A stretch of 64,000 bases of DNA. It comes from Streptomyces diastatochromogenes. Lineage in GTDB: Bacteria; Actinomycetota; Actinomycetes; Streptomycetales; Streptomycetaceae. The position numbers and the translations under genes are program-made. A model generated the notes under the pieces. The model was not told where the DNA came from, ran no database searches, and saw nothing but the letters and a program-made list of their open reading frames with translations. The stretch covers positions 6,200,001 through 6,264,000 of the forward strand of contig JAPTYK010000001.1 of assembly GCA_026913215.1 (NCBI GenBank). The letters are read 5' to 3'. Positions 26,105 to 34,016 of the stretch are shown in pieces (position 1 is the first letter of the stretch; each line of letters starts with the position of its first letter).

Positions 26105-26463
26105 ACTCCTGGTACCACGCCCAGTCGGCTTCCAGGAAGTGGGGCGGAAGCCCGGACGACTACCTGCCCATCAGCGAGTTCATCGACTCCTCCAAGCAGG
26201 TCATCGGCGACATCCGTCATCGCGCCATGTACCACCACACACTCGGGGTCTACCTCTGCGAGCGGATCTTCGGCAAGACGCTGAAGGTCGGCCACAAGGA
26301 GATACCCGTCCGCCTCATAGCCGAGCGCCACATCATCGAGGACCTCGGTTGGCTCCCCAGCCCCAAGGACTACATCGACGGCATGCCCATCGCGCCGTGG
26401 ATGTCCGGGGTCAAGCGCAAGGAACTCCCCCTCTCTCACCTCCTCGGAGCAGCCGCACAATGA
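26101..26463 (+). CDS. DUF6915-like phage protein
   Basis: 120 residues, GTG overlapping the ligase stop. The conserved-looking core SSKQVIGDIRHRAMYHHTLGVYLCERIFG...RLIAERHIIEDLG...PSPKDYI.....PWM corresponds to a family in actinophages annotated only as a domain of unknown function (DUF6915). The HxHH-like cluster (RHRAMYHH, ERHI) could bind metal. No experimental role is known to me. Confidence 0.6.
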   Translation: MNSWYHAQSASRKWGGSPDDYLPISEFIDSSKQVIGDIRHRAMYHHTLGVYLCERIFGKTLKVGHKEIPVRLIAERHIIEDLGWLPSPKDYIDGMPIAPWMSGVKRKELPLSHLLGAAAQ

Positions 26464-27011
26464 CCGACATCCTCACCAAGACCGACGAGCCCCGTAACTT
26501 CCTGAACATCCCGATCGTCGGGGACATCACCTCCGGATCGACCCACGTCCCGCAGATCTCCAAGGAGGAGTTCGCCGCGCTCCTCAAGCCGGTGCTCGAC
26601 CACCCCGACGTCCACTGCATCGGCTGGCGTCAGTACACGCCGTACTTCAACGACGGCGAAACGTGTGAGTTCTCCGCCCACCAGGTCTGGCTGGTCACGA
26701 AGAACGACCTGGAGCAGTACAAGTACCTCGACGAGAACGACCCGTACATGGTTGAGGAAGACCTGGCCGTCGGCAGCGAGCGCCACCCCACCCTGGGTGG
26801 CCGGCCCTGCCACTGGGACGACGAGAGCCGCCGGTGGCTGTACGAGGACTACCGGGGTGAGCACCGGGCGCTCTACGACGCCGCCAACGCGCTGGACGGG
26901 GCCATTCAGTCCGGCAAGAGCGACCACGTGCTCCTCGACCTGTTCGGCGACCACTGCCAGGTCGTGGTCTACAAGGACAAGATTGAGGTCGAGAGGTTCT
27001 CGCATGACTGA
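26460..27011 (+). CDS. Phage protein of unknown function
   Basis: 183 residues, ATG overlapping the previous stop. Contains WRQYTPYFNDGETCEFSAHQVWL, a motif I recognise from several actinophage hypothetical proteins, and an acidic body. No enzymatic motif is visible. It lies just before the VUT/DpdA pair and overlaps the VUT gene by 8 bases, so it may belong to that unit. Confidence 0.5.
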   Translation: MTDILTKTDEPRNFLNIPIVGDITSGSTHVPQISKEEFAALLKPVLDHPDVHCIGWRQYTPYFNDGETCEFSAHQVWLVTKNDLEQYKYLDENDPYMVEEDLAVGSERHPTLGGRPCHWDDESRRWLYEDYRGEHRALYDAANALDGAIQSGKSDHVLLDLFGDHCQVVVYKDKIEVERFSHD

Positions 27012-27513
27012 GGGCTCCAGGAAAGCCCTGGGCTACCTCAGCGCCGCCTCCTACATGGCGACCATTCCCGCAGCCAACATCGCACTCCATCGCTACGGCA
27101 CTGTCTCGGTCGGCTTCGGCCACAAGGCACCGGCCGCAGTGTTCCTCGCCGGGCCCGCACTGGTCCTGCGGGACGCTGTCCAGTGGCTGCTCGGCCGCCA
27201 GGTCGCCCTCATTGCCCTGGTCGTCGGCGTCGTCCTCTCCTTCGTGGTAGCCGACCCAGCCGTCGCCCTGGCCAGCGCCGTGGCGTTCGGCATCTCCGAG
27301 GCCGCCGACATGGCCGTCTTCAACCGACTGTCCCCCCACTGGGCCCGCGCGGTCCTCGCTGGCGGCGTCGTGGGCATCCTGCTCGACTCCCTGCTGTTCC
27401 TGTCCATCGCCTTCGGCTCGCTCGACTTCCTGGGCGGACAGCTCATCGGCAAGGTCTACGGAGTCGTCCTCGGCTCCCTCGTCGTGGCGCTGCGGCGCCG
27501 CGCCGCTAGGTGA
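27004..27513 (+). CDS. VUT-family membrane protein (YhhQ-like queuosine-precursor transporter)
   Basis: 169 residues with about five to six transmembrane helices (YMATIPAANIALHRYG; AVFLAGPALVLRDAVQWLLG; VALIALVVGVVLSFVV; AVALASAVAFGISEAADMAVF; LAGGVVGILLDSLLFLSIAF). The sequence R-D-x-x-Q and A-x-x-x-S-E-x-x-D-x-x-V-F-N-R-L are VUT/YhhQ signatures. YhhQ imports preQ0/preQ1. Its gene overlaps the DpdA-like gene by 4 bases, which fits import of 7-deazaguanine precursor for DNA modification. The phage part of the window shows no preQ0 biosynthesis genes. Confidence 0.75.
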   Translation: MTEGSRKALGYLSAASYMATIPAANIALHRYGTVSVGFGHKAPAAVFLAGPALVLRDAVQWLLGRQVALIALVVGVVLSFVVADPAVALASAVAFGISEAADMAVFNRLSPHWARAVLAGGVVGILLDSLLFLSIAFGSLDFLGGQLIGKVYGVVLGSLVVALRRRAAR

Positions 27514-28286
27514 CGTTCTTCCTCGGAACACACATCCCCTCCTGGCTCGGCAACGCCGACGTCCCGCTCTTCGTGTCGCACCGCCGGCTGATCGGCCGCA
27601 AGACGTACCCCAAGGCCATCAACACCTGGGCCCTGGACAGCGGAGGCTTCACCGAGATCTCCATGCACGGCAGGTGGACCATTTCTGCCGCCGACTACAT
27701 CGAGGCCGTTCGTACCTACCGCGACGAGATCGGAAACCTCGCCTGGGCAAGTCCCCAGGACTGGATGTGTGAACCGTGGATCACCCAGAAGACCGGCCTG
27801 ACCGTCAAAGAACACCAGCACCGCACCGTCGACAACTACCTCGAACTCAAAGAGGCAGCCCCCGACCTTCCCTTCATCCCTGTCCTTCAGGGTTGGGAGC
27901 GCACCGACTACCAGCGCTGCGCAGACATGTACGAGCGCTTCGGCGTCGACCTGGCCGCCGAACCCGTCGTCGGCATCGGCTCCGTCTGCCGGCGACAGCA
28001 CATGGACGAGGCCGTCGACATCATCACCGACGCCACTGATCGCGGTATCCGCGTCCACGGCTTCGGGTTCAAGATCACCGGGCTCAGACGCGTGGGACAC
28101 CTGCTCACCTCTTCGGACTCCATGTCCTGGAGCCTGCACGCCCGCCGCCGCCCGCCACTCCTCGGCTGCACCCACAAGAGCTGCTCCAACTGCCGCCGAT
28201 ACGCGCTCCTTTGGCGAGAAAAGCCGCTGGTGGCGATCGAGGAATCCCGAGCCAACAACCCCTACCACCTGGAGCAAGCAGCATGA
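27510..28286 (+). CDS. dpdA: DpdA-like 7-deazaguanine DNA transglycosylase
   Basis: 258 residues, GTG overlapping the VUT stop. Motifs of the actinophage DpdA family are clear: ALDSGGFTE (41-49), QDWMCEP, KTGLTVKEHQHRTVDNYLEL, PFIPVLQGW, VGIGSVCRRQ (154-163), HGFGFK and SSDSMSW. A Cys/His cluster GCTHKSCSNC (219-228) likely binds zinc. DpdA is a tRNA-guanine-transglycosylase relative that swaps guanine for preQ0 or a derivative in DNA, hiding it from restriction enzymes. With the VUT transporter this forms a minimal salvage-type modification unit. Confidence 0.8.
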   Translation: MTFFLGTHIPSWLGNADVPLFVSHRRLIGRKTYPKAINTWALDSGGFTEISMHGRWTISAADYIEAVRTYRDEIGNLAWASPQDWMCEPWITQKTGLTVKEHQHRTVDNYLELKEAAPDLPFIPVLQGWERTDYQRCADMYERFGVDLAAEPVVGIGSVCRRQHMDEAVDIITDATDRGIRVHGFGFKITGLRRVGHLLTSSDSMSWSLHARRRPPLLGCTHKSCSNCRRYALLWREKPLVAIEESRANNPYHLEQAA

Positions 28287-28557
28287 CTCGCAAGACCATC
28301 GTGACCGCCGGCATCGCCGCACTGCTCGGTGCCTGTTTGGCCGCCTGCGACCCCGGCGAGAAGTACTCGAGCCCTTTCGTGATGCCCCTCGTGCGAACAC
28401 CGACAACTCGGCGGCCGACATCTTCACGATGCCGGATGGGTTCGGCAACGGCGCCACGAAGTGCATTGAGGGCACAGGCGTCCGCGTCACCACGCTGTAC
28501 CACCAGGACGCTGCCTACGGCAGCGTGTCGACGATCCTCGACCCCTCCTGCAAGTAG
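28283..28557 (+). CDS. Small secreted lipoprotein (frame break near 28395)
   Basis: ATG 28283 begins a lipoprotein signal: basic start (MTRKT), hydrophobic core (IVTAGIAALLGACLA) and lipobox LAACD. After a lost base near 28395 the mature part continues ANTDNSAADIFTMPDGFGNGATKCIEGTGVRV and ends DPSCK at 28557. Restored length 91 residues. An exported phage lipoprotein may act in superinfection exclusion; this is inference from type alone. Confidence 0.6.
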
Positions 28558-28802
28558 TGGACGGCCCCGATCTCGGGACGATCGAGGAGCGGTGGGCGAA
28601 GGCCGTCACCGGCCCATACACCTTCTGGCTCGACGAGGGATCCATGGCCTGGGTCGTGGACGAAGCCGGTCGTCGCATCGCTCAGGTTCACGGCTACTAC
28701 TGGTTCACCGCCCACGCCTTCGCCCACGCTCCCACCGACATCCGTGCCCTGCTGGACGAGGTCCGGCGACTCAGAAAGATCACCCATGACTCAGCGAGTT
28801 GA
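28557..28802 (+). CDS. Small phage protein of unknown function
   Basis: 81 residues; GTG shares a base with the previous TAG. Globular, aromatic-rich (YTFWLDEGSMAWVV, QVHGYYWFTAHAF) with a helical end (DIRALLDEVRRLRKI). No family recognised. It overlaps the next gene by 17 bases. Confidence 0.5.
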   Translation: MDGPDLGTIEERWAKAVTGPYTFWLDEGSMAWVVDEAGRRIAQVHGYYWFTAHAFAHAPTDIRALLDEVRRLRKITHDSAS

Positions 28803-29286
28803 GGCCGGCCAGATCTGGGCCGACAACGACCCCCGTCGCGCCGGTCGCAAGATCCGCATCGACGACGTCAAGGCGAACTTCGCCTTCTGCACCGTCATGC
28901 AGAACACCGACGAGGTTCAGGAAGCGATCGACACCTTCGGGTTCGGCGCCACCCAGGACCGCCGCGGCACCACCACCCGCATCGGCCTGTCCCGCTTCTA
29001 CGACGAGAAGTACCGGCTGTGCACTGAGGACGACCTCCAGGACACGCCCCTCGCACGCCTGGGCAGCAACGTCGTGCGACTGCCGAGCGCCTGCACCGAC
29101 CTCGCCAGGCACAAGTGGGTCCCGGTCACCGTTACCTACAGCCAGACCGCCAGGCCGATGTTCTTCCGCCCAGTCGAGCCTGACGCCCACGCCGTCGTCG
29201 CCGTCTGCCCCAAGTGCTGGGCACACACCGAGTTCCCCTCCACGCGCATCCCCACCCCGACCACCCCGGGAGACCTTGCCGCATGA
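28786..29286 (+). CDS. DUF6354-like protein
   Basis: 166 residues from ATG 28786. The opening VEAGQIWADNDPRRAGRKIRIDDV and later GLSRFYDEKYRLCTEDD match the DUF6354-like beta-rich module also seen at 23374. A C-terminal extension of about 80 residues carries a CxxC pair (VAVCPKCWAHTEF). Function unknown. Confidence 0.5.
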   Translation: MTQRVEAGQIWADNDPRRAGRKIRIDDVKANFAFCTVMQNTDEVQEAIDTFGFGATQDRRGTTTRIGLSRFYDEKYRLCTEDDLQDTPLARLGSNVVRLPSACTDLARHKWVPVTVTYSQTARPMFFRPVEPDAHAVVAVCPKCWAHTEFPSTRIPTPTTPGDLAA

Positions 29287-29849
29287 GCCCGCTGCCCGAA
29301 GTCCTCGCGCTCGGCGGATACGCGCACTCCGGCAAGGACTCCGTCGCCAACGTCCTGGTCGAGCGCTACGGCTACACCCCTGTGCGCTTCAGCGACGCCG
29401 TCCGCGACGTGCTGGAGGAGATGAACCCGCTCATCCCCACGCCCTACGGCGCGGTCAACCTGGCCTGGGTCATCAAGGACGTCGGCTGGGACGTGGCCAA
29501 GCGGGAGTACCCCGAGGTTCGCCGGCTGATGCAGCGGCTCGGCGGCGGCATCCGCGAGCACGTCGTCGATGACGCCTGGATACATGCTGGGCTGCGCAAG
29601 GCCGAAGGACATCCGCGTGTGGTCTACACCGACGTCCGGCACAAGAACGAGCTAGAGGCCCTGAAGGGCTGGGACAACTTCAGTGTCTGGGTGTCCCGAC
29701 CCGGCGTCGGCCCACTCAACAGCGACGTCTCGGAGAACCAGCTCGCGCGGAGCAACTTCGACCTCGTCTTCCACAACGAGGGACCCCTGGAGGAACTGGA
29801 CGCGAAGGTCGGGCTCTTCATGAAGAGCATGTTTGGGGTGGAGCCGTGA
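29283..29849 (+). CDS. Deoxynucleoside monophosphate kinase
   Basis: 188 residues, ATG overlapping the previous stop. P-loop GYAHSGKDS (12-20), then VRFSDAVRDVLEEMNP as the NMP-binding segment, RRLMQRLGGGIREHV and VVYTDVRHKNELEAL as the second-strand region. This is the phage dNMP-kinase fold (T4 gp1-like), supplying dNDPs for DNA synthesis alongside the class II ribonucleotide reductase. Coupled to the next gene by GTGA overlap. Confidence 0.75.
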   Translation: MSPLPEVLALGGYAHSGKDSVANVLVERYGYTPVRFSDAVRDVLEEMNPLIPTPYGAVNLAWVIKDVGWDVAKREYPEVRRLMQRLGGGIREHVVDDAWIHAGLRKAEGHPRVVYTDVRHKNELEALKGWDNFSVWVSRPGVGPLNSDVSENQLARSNFDLVFHNEGPLEELDAKVGLFMKSMFGVEP

Positions 29850-30313
29850 TCCAAGACGGGGAGGCGCTGGACATCTGCCCTGTCACCCTGGCCCAGGCCA
29901 AGGACTTCGTCCGACAGCACCACCGGCACCACAGCGCGCCAGCTGGTCACCGCGTCAGCCTCGGAGTGCAAACCCAAGATGGAGTACTTCGCGGGGTGGC
30001 CATTCTTGGCAGGCCCGTTGCGCGAGCCTGGGACGACGGCTCGACCATGGAAGTCACCCGCGTCGCCACAGACGGAACCAAGAACGCGTGCTCGGCCCTG
30101 TACGGGGCAGCGTGGCGCGCGGCGAAAGCCCTCGGCTACCGCCGTCTCATCACCTACACGCAGAACGGAGAGTCTGGCGCCAGCCTCCGAGGCGCTGGTT
30201 GGCAAGTCATAGGGCAGCGCAAGGCCCGCCCAGGTTGGGACACTCCCGCCCGGCGCCGAGAGGGACACGGCAACGACCAGGTTGCCAGAACTGCATGGGA
30301 GGCCGCTGCGTGA
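29846..30313 (+). CDS. XF1762-family protein
   Basis: 155 residues. The core VRQHHRHHSAPAGHRVSLGV, GVAILGRPVARAWDDG, EVTRVATDGTKNACSALYGAAWRAAKALGYRRLITYT and GWQVIG is diagnostic of the XF1762 family, found in many phages and with a GNAT-like acetyltransferase appearance. The HHRHH cluster is typical. Substrate is unknown. Confidence 0.7.
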   Translation: MIQDGEALDICPVTLAQAKDFVRQHHRHHSAPAGHRVSLGVQTQDGVLRGVAILGRPVARAWDDGSTMEVTRVATDGTKNACSALYGAAWRAAKALGYRRLITYTQNGESGASLRGAGWQVIGQRKARPGWDTPARRREGHGNDQVARTAWEAAA

Positions 30314-30870
30314 CCGTCTGTCTCGGTATCGACCAGTCCTACTCGGGCCTGGCCATGGTCGCCTATGACAGCGAGACGGCGGTGTGGAAGGACAGCCTGA
30401 CCGCCTTCTCCGCAGACAAGTACGTCACCCAGTCCGACCGCCTCAATGCCATCCAGATCCGTGTCGGGCTCAATGTACGGGACATCCAGAACGTCCTCGG
30501 CCCCATCGACGTCGTCGCCATGGAGGGCTACGCGGCCGGCGCCAAGTTCGGACGGGAGCTGGCCGGCGAACTCGGGGGAGCGGTGAAGCTCGCCCTCCTC
30601 GACTGCCTGAGCAAGCCCGCCTGCTACCCGATCATCATCGCCCCCACCAAGCTCAAGAAGTACACCACCGGCAAGGGCACCGCGGCCAAGGCCGAGATGC
30701 TGCTGGCGGTCTACAAGAAGTGGGGTGTCACCTACGCCGACGACAACCTGGCCGACGCCTACAGCCTCGCCCGAGCCGCCAACACCTGGGTCACCCGCAC
30801 CGGCACCAAGGGTGAGCTGGACACCCTGAAAGACCTCAAGCGCTTCAAACACGAGACCCACTTCGTCTGA
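30310..30870 (+). CDS. RuvC-like Holliday-junction resolvase
   Basis: 186 residues, GTG overlapping the previous stop. RNase-H-fold acidic residues are in place: GIDQSYSGLA (D8), VAMEGYA (E72) and YADDNLADAYSLA (D145/D149). This resembles phage RuvC-type resolvases, which cut four-way junctions before packaging. It is the last gene of its operon, followed by a terminator. With the Hjc-like gene at 21146 the phage would carry two unrelated resolvases. Confidence 0.7.
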   Translation: MTVCLGIDQSYSGLAMVAYDSETAVWKDSLTAFSADKYVTQSDRLNAIQIRVGLNVRDIQNVLGPIDVVAMEGYAAGAKFGRELAGELGGAVKLALLDCLSKPACYPIIIAPTKLKKYTTGKGTAAKAEMLLAVYKKWGVTYADDNLADAYSLARAANTWVTRTGTKGELDTLKDLKRFKHETHFV

Positions 30871-30872
30871 GC

Positions 30873-30901
30873 AAGAGCCCTGCCAATCCGGCGGGGCTCT
30901 T
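30873..30901 (+). terminator. Terminator after the nucleotide-metabolism operon
   Basis: AAGAGCCC-TGCC / GGCG-GGGCTCTT stem (30873-30884, 30890-30901) with a 5-base loop. Confidence 0.75.
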
Positions 30902-30971
30902 CGCGCGTTAACACAATGCAGAGAAATGCCCTTAGCCTCCCGAAAGGAGATCAATTCAAGGAGAACCGCAT

Positions 30972-31268
30972 ATGGACAACAAGAAGGATTCCGGCGTCGA
31001 CGACGCCGTGTTTTTCGTCAAGAGCTCGACCAGCGCCACCGACCTCGGTGCCGCGGTCGCTCACGCCGTCTACGCTCGCAAGAACGTGACGCTGCGCGCC
31101 ATCGGTGCTGGTGCGATCAACCAGGCCGTCAAGAGCGTTCCGATTGCCCAGGGCTACGCTGGCTCCCGAGGACACCGCCTCGCCATGCGCCCGGCGTTCT
31201 TCACCGCGACCGTCCCCGAGGGTGAAGTGTCTGGCCTCTCGTTCATCGTATTCGACGAGGCCGCATAA
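30972..31268 (+). CDS. SpoVS-like protein
   Basis: 98 residues with AAGGAGAACC ahead of the ATG. The sequence from FFVKSSTSATDLGAAVAHAVYARKNVTLRAIGAGAINQAVKSVPIAQGYAGSRGHRL follows the stage V sporulation protein S fold: K-x-S, a helix, then V-x-L-R-A-I-G-A-G-A-x-N-Q-A-x-K. SpoVS is an Alba-like nucleic-acid-binding protein that influences septation and sporulation in Bacillus. In the phage part of a Streptomyces lysogen it could affect host development. Monocistronic in appearance, with its own leader after a terminator. Confidence 0.75.
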   Translation: MDNKKDSGVDDAVFFVKSSTSATDLGAAVAHAVYARKNVTLRAIGAGAINQAVKSVPIAQGYAGSRGHRLAMRPAFFTATVPEGEVSGLSFIVFDEAA

Positions 31269-31372
31269 CACCCGGCACGGAATCGCCCATAAACTGGTGA
31301 GGCAGTTCCACCACACGTAGCTCACTCGCACTCTGCCCGGACTGCGTCACACGGCAATTCGCGAGGAGCACA

Positions 31373-31666
31373 GTGTCTGAGAATGTCCTGTCCAGCGGCG
31401 AGTTTCCCACCATGGGGACATCCGCCGCGACCAGTTTCGTCGTCCGCAAGCCCGAGGCTGGCACCCTCGTCAGCAAGTCCGGCAACAGCAAGGGCGGCTC
31501 CGGCGAGCCGGCCACCGCCAACCACCGCACGAACGTCCTCAACCGCGACGCGCTCGGCGGTCGCGGCGTCAAGGTGTACCGCGAGTACACCAACGCCGCA
31601 TCCTCCACCGCCACCGGCCGCAACGTGAAGGTGCTGCCGTCGAAGTTCACCACGGACGGGCGGTAA
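31373..31666 (+). CDS. Small phage protein, possible virion component
   Basis: 97 residues, GTG preceded by GAGGAG. Polar and glycine/serine-rich, with VVRKPEAGTLVSKSGNSKGGSG and LNRDALGGRGVKVYREYTN. No family recognised. It starts a run of six small genes ending in the endolysin, so virion or lysis related is a contextual guess. Confidence 0.5.
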   Translation: MSENVLSSGEFPTMGTSAATSFVVRKPEAGTLVSKSGNSKGGSGEPATANHRTNVLNRDALGGRGVKVYREYTNAASSTATGRNVKVLPSKFTTDGR

Positions 31667-31669
31667 CAC

Positions 31670-31942
31670 ATGGCCTTCGTTCTCGCCGCACCGCTGCTCG
31701 AAGCCGCCGTAGGCGGAGCAGCCGTCGAGGGAGCCGCAGCCGGCGGAGCCGCTGCCGCCACCGCAGGAGCTGCTGAAGGAGCCGCCGCTGGTGGTACGGC
31801 AGCCGCCGAAGGAGTCGCTGGCGGTGCCGCCCGCAGCATCGGCACCGGCCTGACCAGCCACTTCGCGGGCGGCCACGGCGAATCCCGAGGAAGCGCCACT
31901 GCCGCCCCCGCCAGCCCCACCAACCCGGTCTTCAACTACTAG
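31670..31942 (+). CDS. Ala/Gly-rich hydrophobic phage protein
   Basis: 90 residues, three bases after the previous stop. More than half are A or G, in a repeated AAxGGAAxEGAAAGG pattern up to residue 60, then a polar tail ending PTNPVFNY. The pattern suggests a membrane-active helix or a structural spacer. Holin-like or internal virion protein are both possible; the low complexity limits any claim. Confidence 0.45.
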   Translation: MAFVLAAPLLEAAVGGAAVEGAAAGGAAAATAGAAEGAAAGGTAAAEGVAGGAARSIGTGLTSHFAGGHGESRGSATAAPASPTNPVFNY

Positions 31943-31958
31943 CGCACGGGGACGCGAA

Positions 31959-32431
31959 GTGAGCAACGTACATTACGTCGCACCCATGGGCGTCCCCAGC
32001 CGGGAACGCCCGCCTACGGCGGCGGCGGTCGCACTGACCTGGTCGGTGCCCGCAGCATCCTCGACGCCCGACGCATGATGGCCACCGGCCGCACGCCGAC
32101 CGCCGAGTACCCCGACGGATACCTTGGCACCCTCAACACGAGGCGCAGCGAACGCCTCGGCGACCAGTCCCTCCACAGCCGTCCCATGCGGTCAGCCCAG
32201 AAGAACTACACGACGGGCGTCCACAAGGGTGAGCGCATGGACCTCAGCAGCTACCTGTGGCCGGACGACTTCAACCCGATGACAGCGCTGGAGTATCAGG
32301 CCCGCGGCAAGAAGTGGACCCAGCACGGTACCCAGCCGGCTGACACCCGCCTCGTCGGAACCGGGGCCATGCAGCAGACCGACGCCGATCGCCTGGCCGC
32401 ACTGCGCAATCTCCGATCCCCTTGGAAGTGA
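31959..32431 (+). CDS. Phage protein, probable virion component (frame break near 32005)
   Basis: GTG 31959 begins SNVHYVAPMGVPSRER. After one missing base the frame continues AYGGGGRTDLVGARSILDARRMMATGRTPTAEYPDGYLGTL and runs to 32431. Restoring it gives 157 residues. The PTAEYPDGYLGT...R..R segment is one I associate with actinophage structural-region proteins. Confidence in function is low. Confidence 0.5.
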
Positions 32432-32432
32432 C

Positions 32433-32633
32433 GTGCTCAACCAGGACGGCGTCTACAACCGCACCAGCCCATGGGCCAGCCTCCCCGAGCGCCAGGTCAG
32501 CGATGTCCTCGCCTACCTTTCCAGCCAGGCCCCCGCCTGCTGGACCCCACCCAGGCCGGCCCCGAAGACCCGCACCGAGCAGCCGACCATCTACGACGTG
32601 CTCGGCATAAGCAAGGGAGACCCGCGTGGCTGA
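32433..32633 (+). CDS. Small phage protein of unknown function
   Basis: 66 residues starting one base after the previous stop. Contains SDVLAYLSSQAPACWTPP and ends overlapping the next GTG. No family recognised. Confidence 0.45.
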   Translation: MLNQDGVYNRTSPWASLPERQVSDVLAYLSSQAPACWTPPRPAPKTRTEQPTIYDVLGISKGDPRG

Positions 32634-32820
32634 CAAGAAGCCCATGAGCATGTTCGACCGGCGACGAGCCGGCCGCGGCGACAACGTCAAGTTCACGGTG
32701 GGGGAGTCCGGCAACCTCGCGGGCCCCTCGGCCGACGCACGCGTCGCGTCCCTGTTCAACGACCGCAGGTCGACGCTCGGAGGCAAGGCCCTCAAGCTCG
32801 GCGGAAAGGCGATGATCTAG
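32626..32820 (+). CDS. Small basic phage protein
   Basis: 64 residues, basic (MADKKPMSMFDRRRAGRGDN...), ending GGKALKLGGKAMI. Its stop abuts the next ATG. No family recognised. Confidence 0.45.
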   Translation: MADKKPMSMFDRRRAGRGDNVKFTVGESGNLAGPSADARVASLFNDRRSTLGGKALKLGGKAMI

Positions 32821-33011
32821 ATGGGCCTGCCCACCCAGCGCAGCCTCAACGGCAACCTCGACTCCGGTCTCGACGACGGCCGCTCCCGCCAGACCGACCC
32901 CAACTGGGGCGGGGTTGCCCCAACGACCTCGACTTGCTGGACCGCACCTGGAGCGCCCTCCACGGCTTCTCGTCTGTCCAGGGCCGCGAGGGCTCCGGCC
33001 GGGCCCACTGA
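32821..33011 (+). CDS. Small phage protein (frame break near 32920)
   Basis: ATG directly after the previous stop: GLPTQRSLNGNLDSGLDDG..., then after a missing C in CCCC (32919-32922) PNDLDLLDRTWSALHGFSSVQGREGSGRAH. Restored length 63 residues. No family recognised. Confidence 0.45.
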
Positions 33012-33094
33012 CCACACACACGACACCGGACCACCACTCGCAGCACGCATAAGGCACCACCACCCGGAGCACTCACCCTCGGGAGAGACCTCCG

Positions 33095-33892
33095 ATGGCA
33101 AGCACCGCCCCCGCCCTGCTGGCCGAAGCCGAGAAGTGGCTGGGCTACAAGGAAGGCGCGTCCAACCACACCCGGTTCGGCGAGTGGTACGCCGCCCTCG
33201 TCAAGGACAAGTCCTTCGCCTACGCCTCCTGGTGCGACGAGTACGTCTCGTACTGCGCCTACGCCTCCGGCAACGCCGACATCGTCGGTCAGTTCGCCTA
33301 CTGCCCCAGCCACGTCAACTTCTTCAAGAACCGCGGCCAGTGGCACAAGGCGACCGAGGCGATCAAGGAGGGCGACATCGTCTTCTTCGACTGGGACGAC
33401 GACGGCGTCGCCGACCACATCGAGATCGCCCGAGCCGACTCCGCGCCCGGCGCCACCGTCGCCACCATCGGCGGCAACACCAGCTCCGGTCTCGCCGGCT
33501 CGCAGTCCAACGGCGACGGCGTCTACAAGCGGACCCGCTACCGCTCCGACATCCTCGGCTTCGGACGGCCGGCCTACAAGAGCGCGGGCACCTCGACCGG
33601 TTCGGGCGGCGGCAAGACGCCAGCCCCGCCCAAGAAGTACACACCGCCGACCTTCCCCAAGGGTCTGGCGCCCAACCGCTCCACTCCTTCGGCGAAGTCT
33701 CTCCAGAAGGCGCTGAAGGCCACCGGCTGGATGGGCAAGGACATCGAGCTATCCGACAACTACGGCCCGATCACCCAGAAGGGCGTCGCCGGCTTCAACG
33801 CCAAGCACGGCCTGAACGACGTCGGGAAGTCCTACGACCCGGCCATCGGCCCCAAGGGCTGGGCGCTTCTGCTTACCCTGGCCTACGGCTGA
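33095..33892 (+). CDS. CHAP-domain endolysin with peptidoglycan-binding domain
   Basis: 265 residues. CHAP domain at about 8-150: catalytic Cys in SWCDEYVSYC (C47) and His in VADHIEIA (H108), plus GDIVFFDWDDDG and GGNTSSG. A Pro/Lys linker (about 175-195) leads to a peptidoglycan-binding domain (SLQKALKATGWMGKDIELSDNYGPIT...FNAKHGL). It cleaves host peptidoglycan at the end of infection. No signal peptide, so a holin is needed for release; the candidate at 294 is far away, and small hydrophobic proteins just upstream are other candidates. Confidence 0.85.
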   Translation: MASTAPALLAEAEKWLGYKEGASNHTRFGEWYAALVKDKSFAYASWCDEYVSYCAYASGNADIVGQFAYCPSHVNFFKNRGQWHKATEAIKEGDIVFFDWDDDGVADHIEIARADSAPGATVATIGGNTSSGLAGSQSNGDGVYKRTRYRSDILGFGRPAYKSAGTSTGSGGGKTPAPPKKYTPPTFPKGLAPNRSTPSAKSLQKALKATGWMGKDIELSDNYGPITQKGVAGFNAKHGLNDVGKSYDPAIGPKGWALLLTLAYG

Positions 33893-33907
33893 CGGGCAAT
33901 TCACCGC

Positions 33908-33939
33908 GAGGCCCCGAGGAACAGTTCCTCAGGGCCTTC
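33908..33939 (+). terminator. Terminator-like hairpin after endolysin
   Basis: GAGGCCC-CGAGGAA / TTCCTC-A-GGGCC stem with a 3-base loop, followed by TTCGTG. Confidence 0.6.
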
Positions 33940-34016
33940 GTGTTACTATTCACGAAGCGTCTGAATGGCCTGCGAGGAACGTCGGACGGGAATACCCCCA
34001 AGGTGAGGACTCCCGT

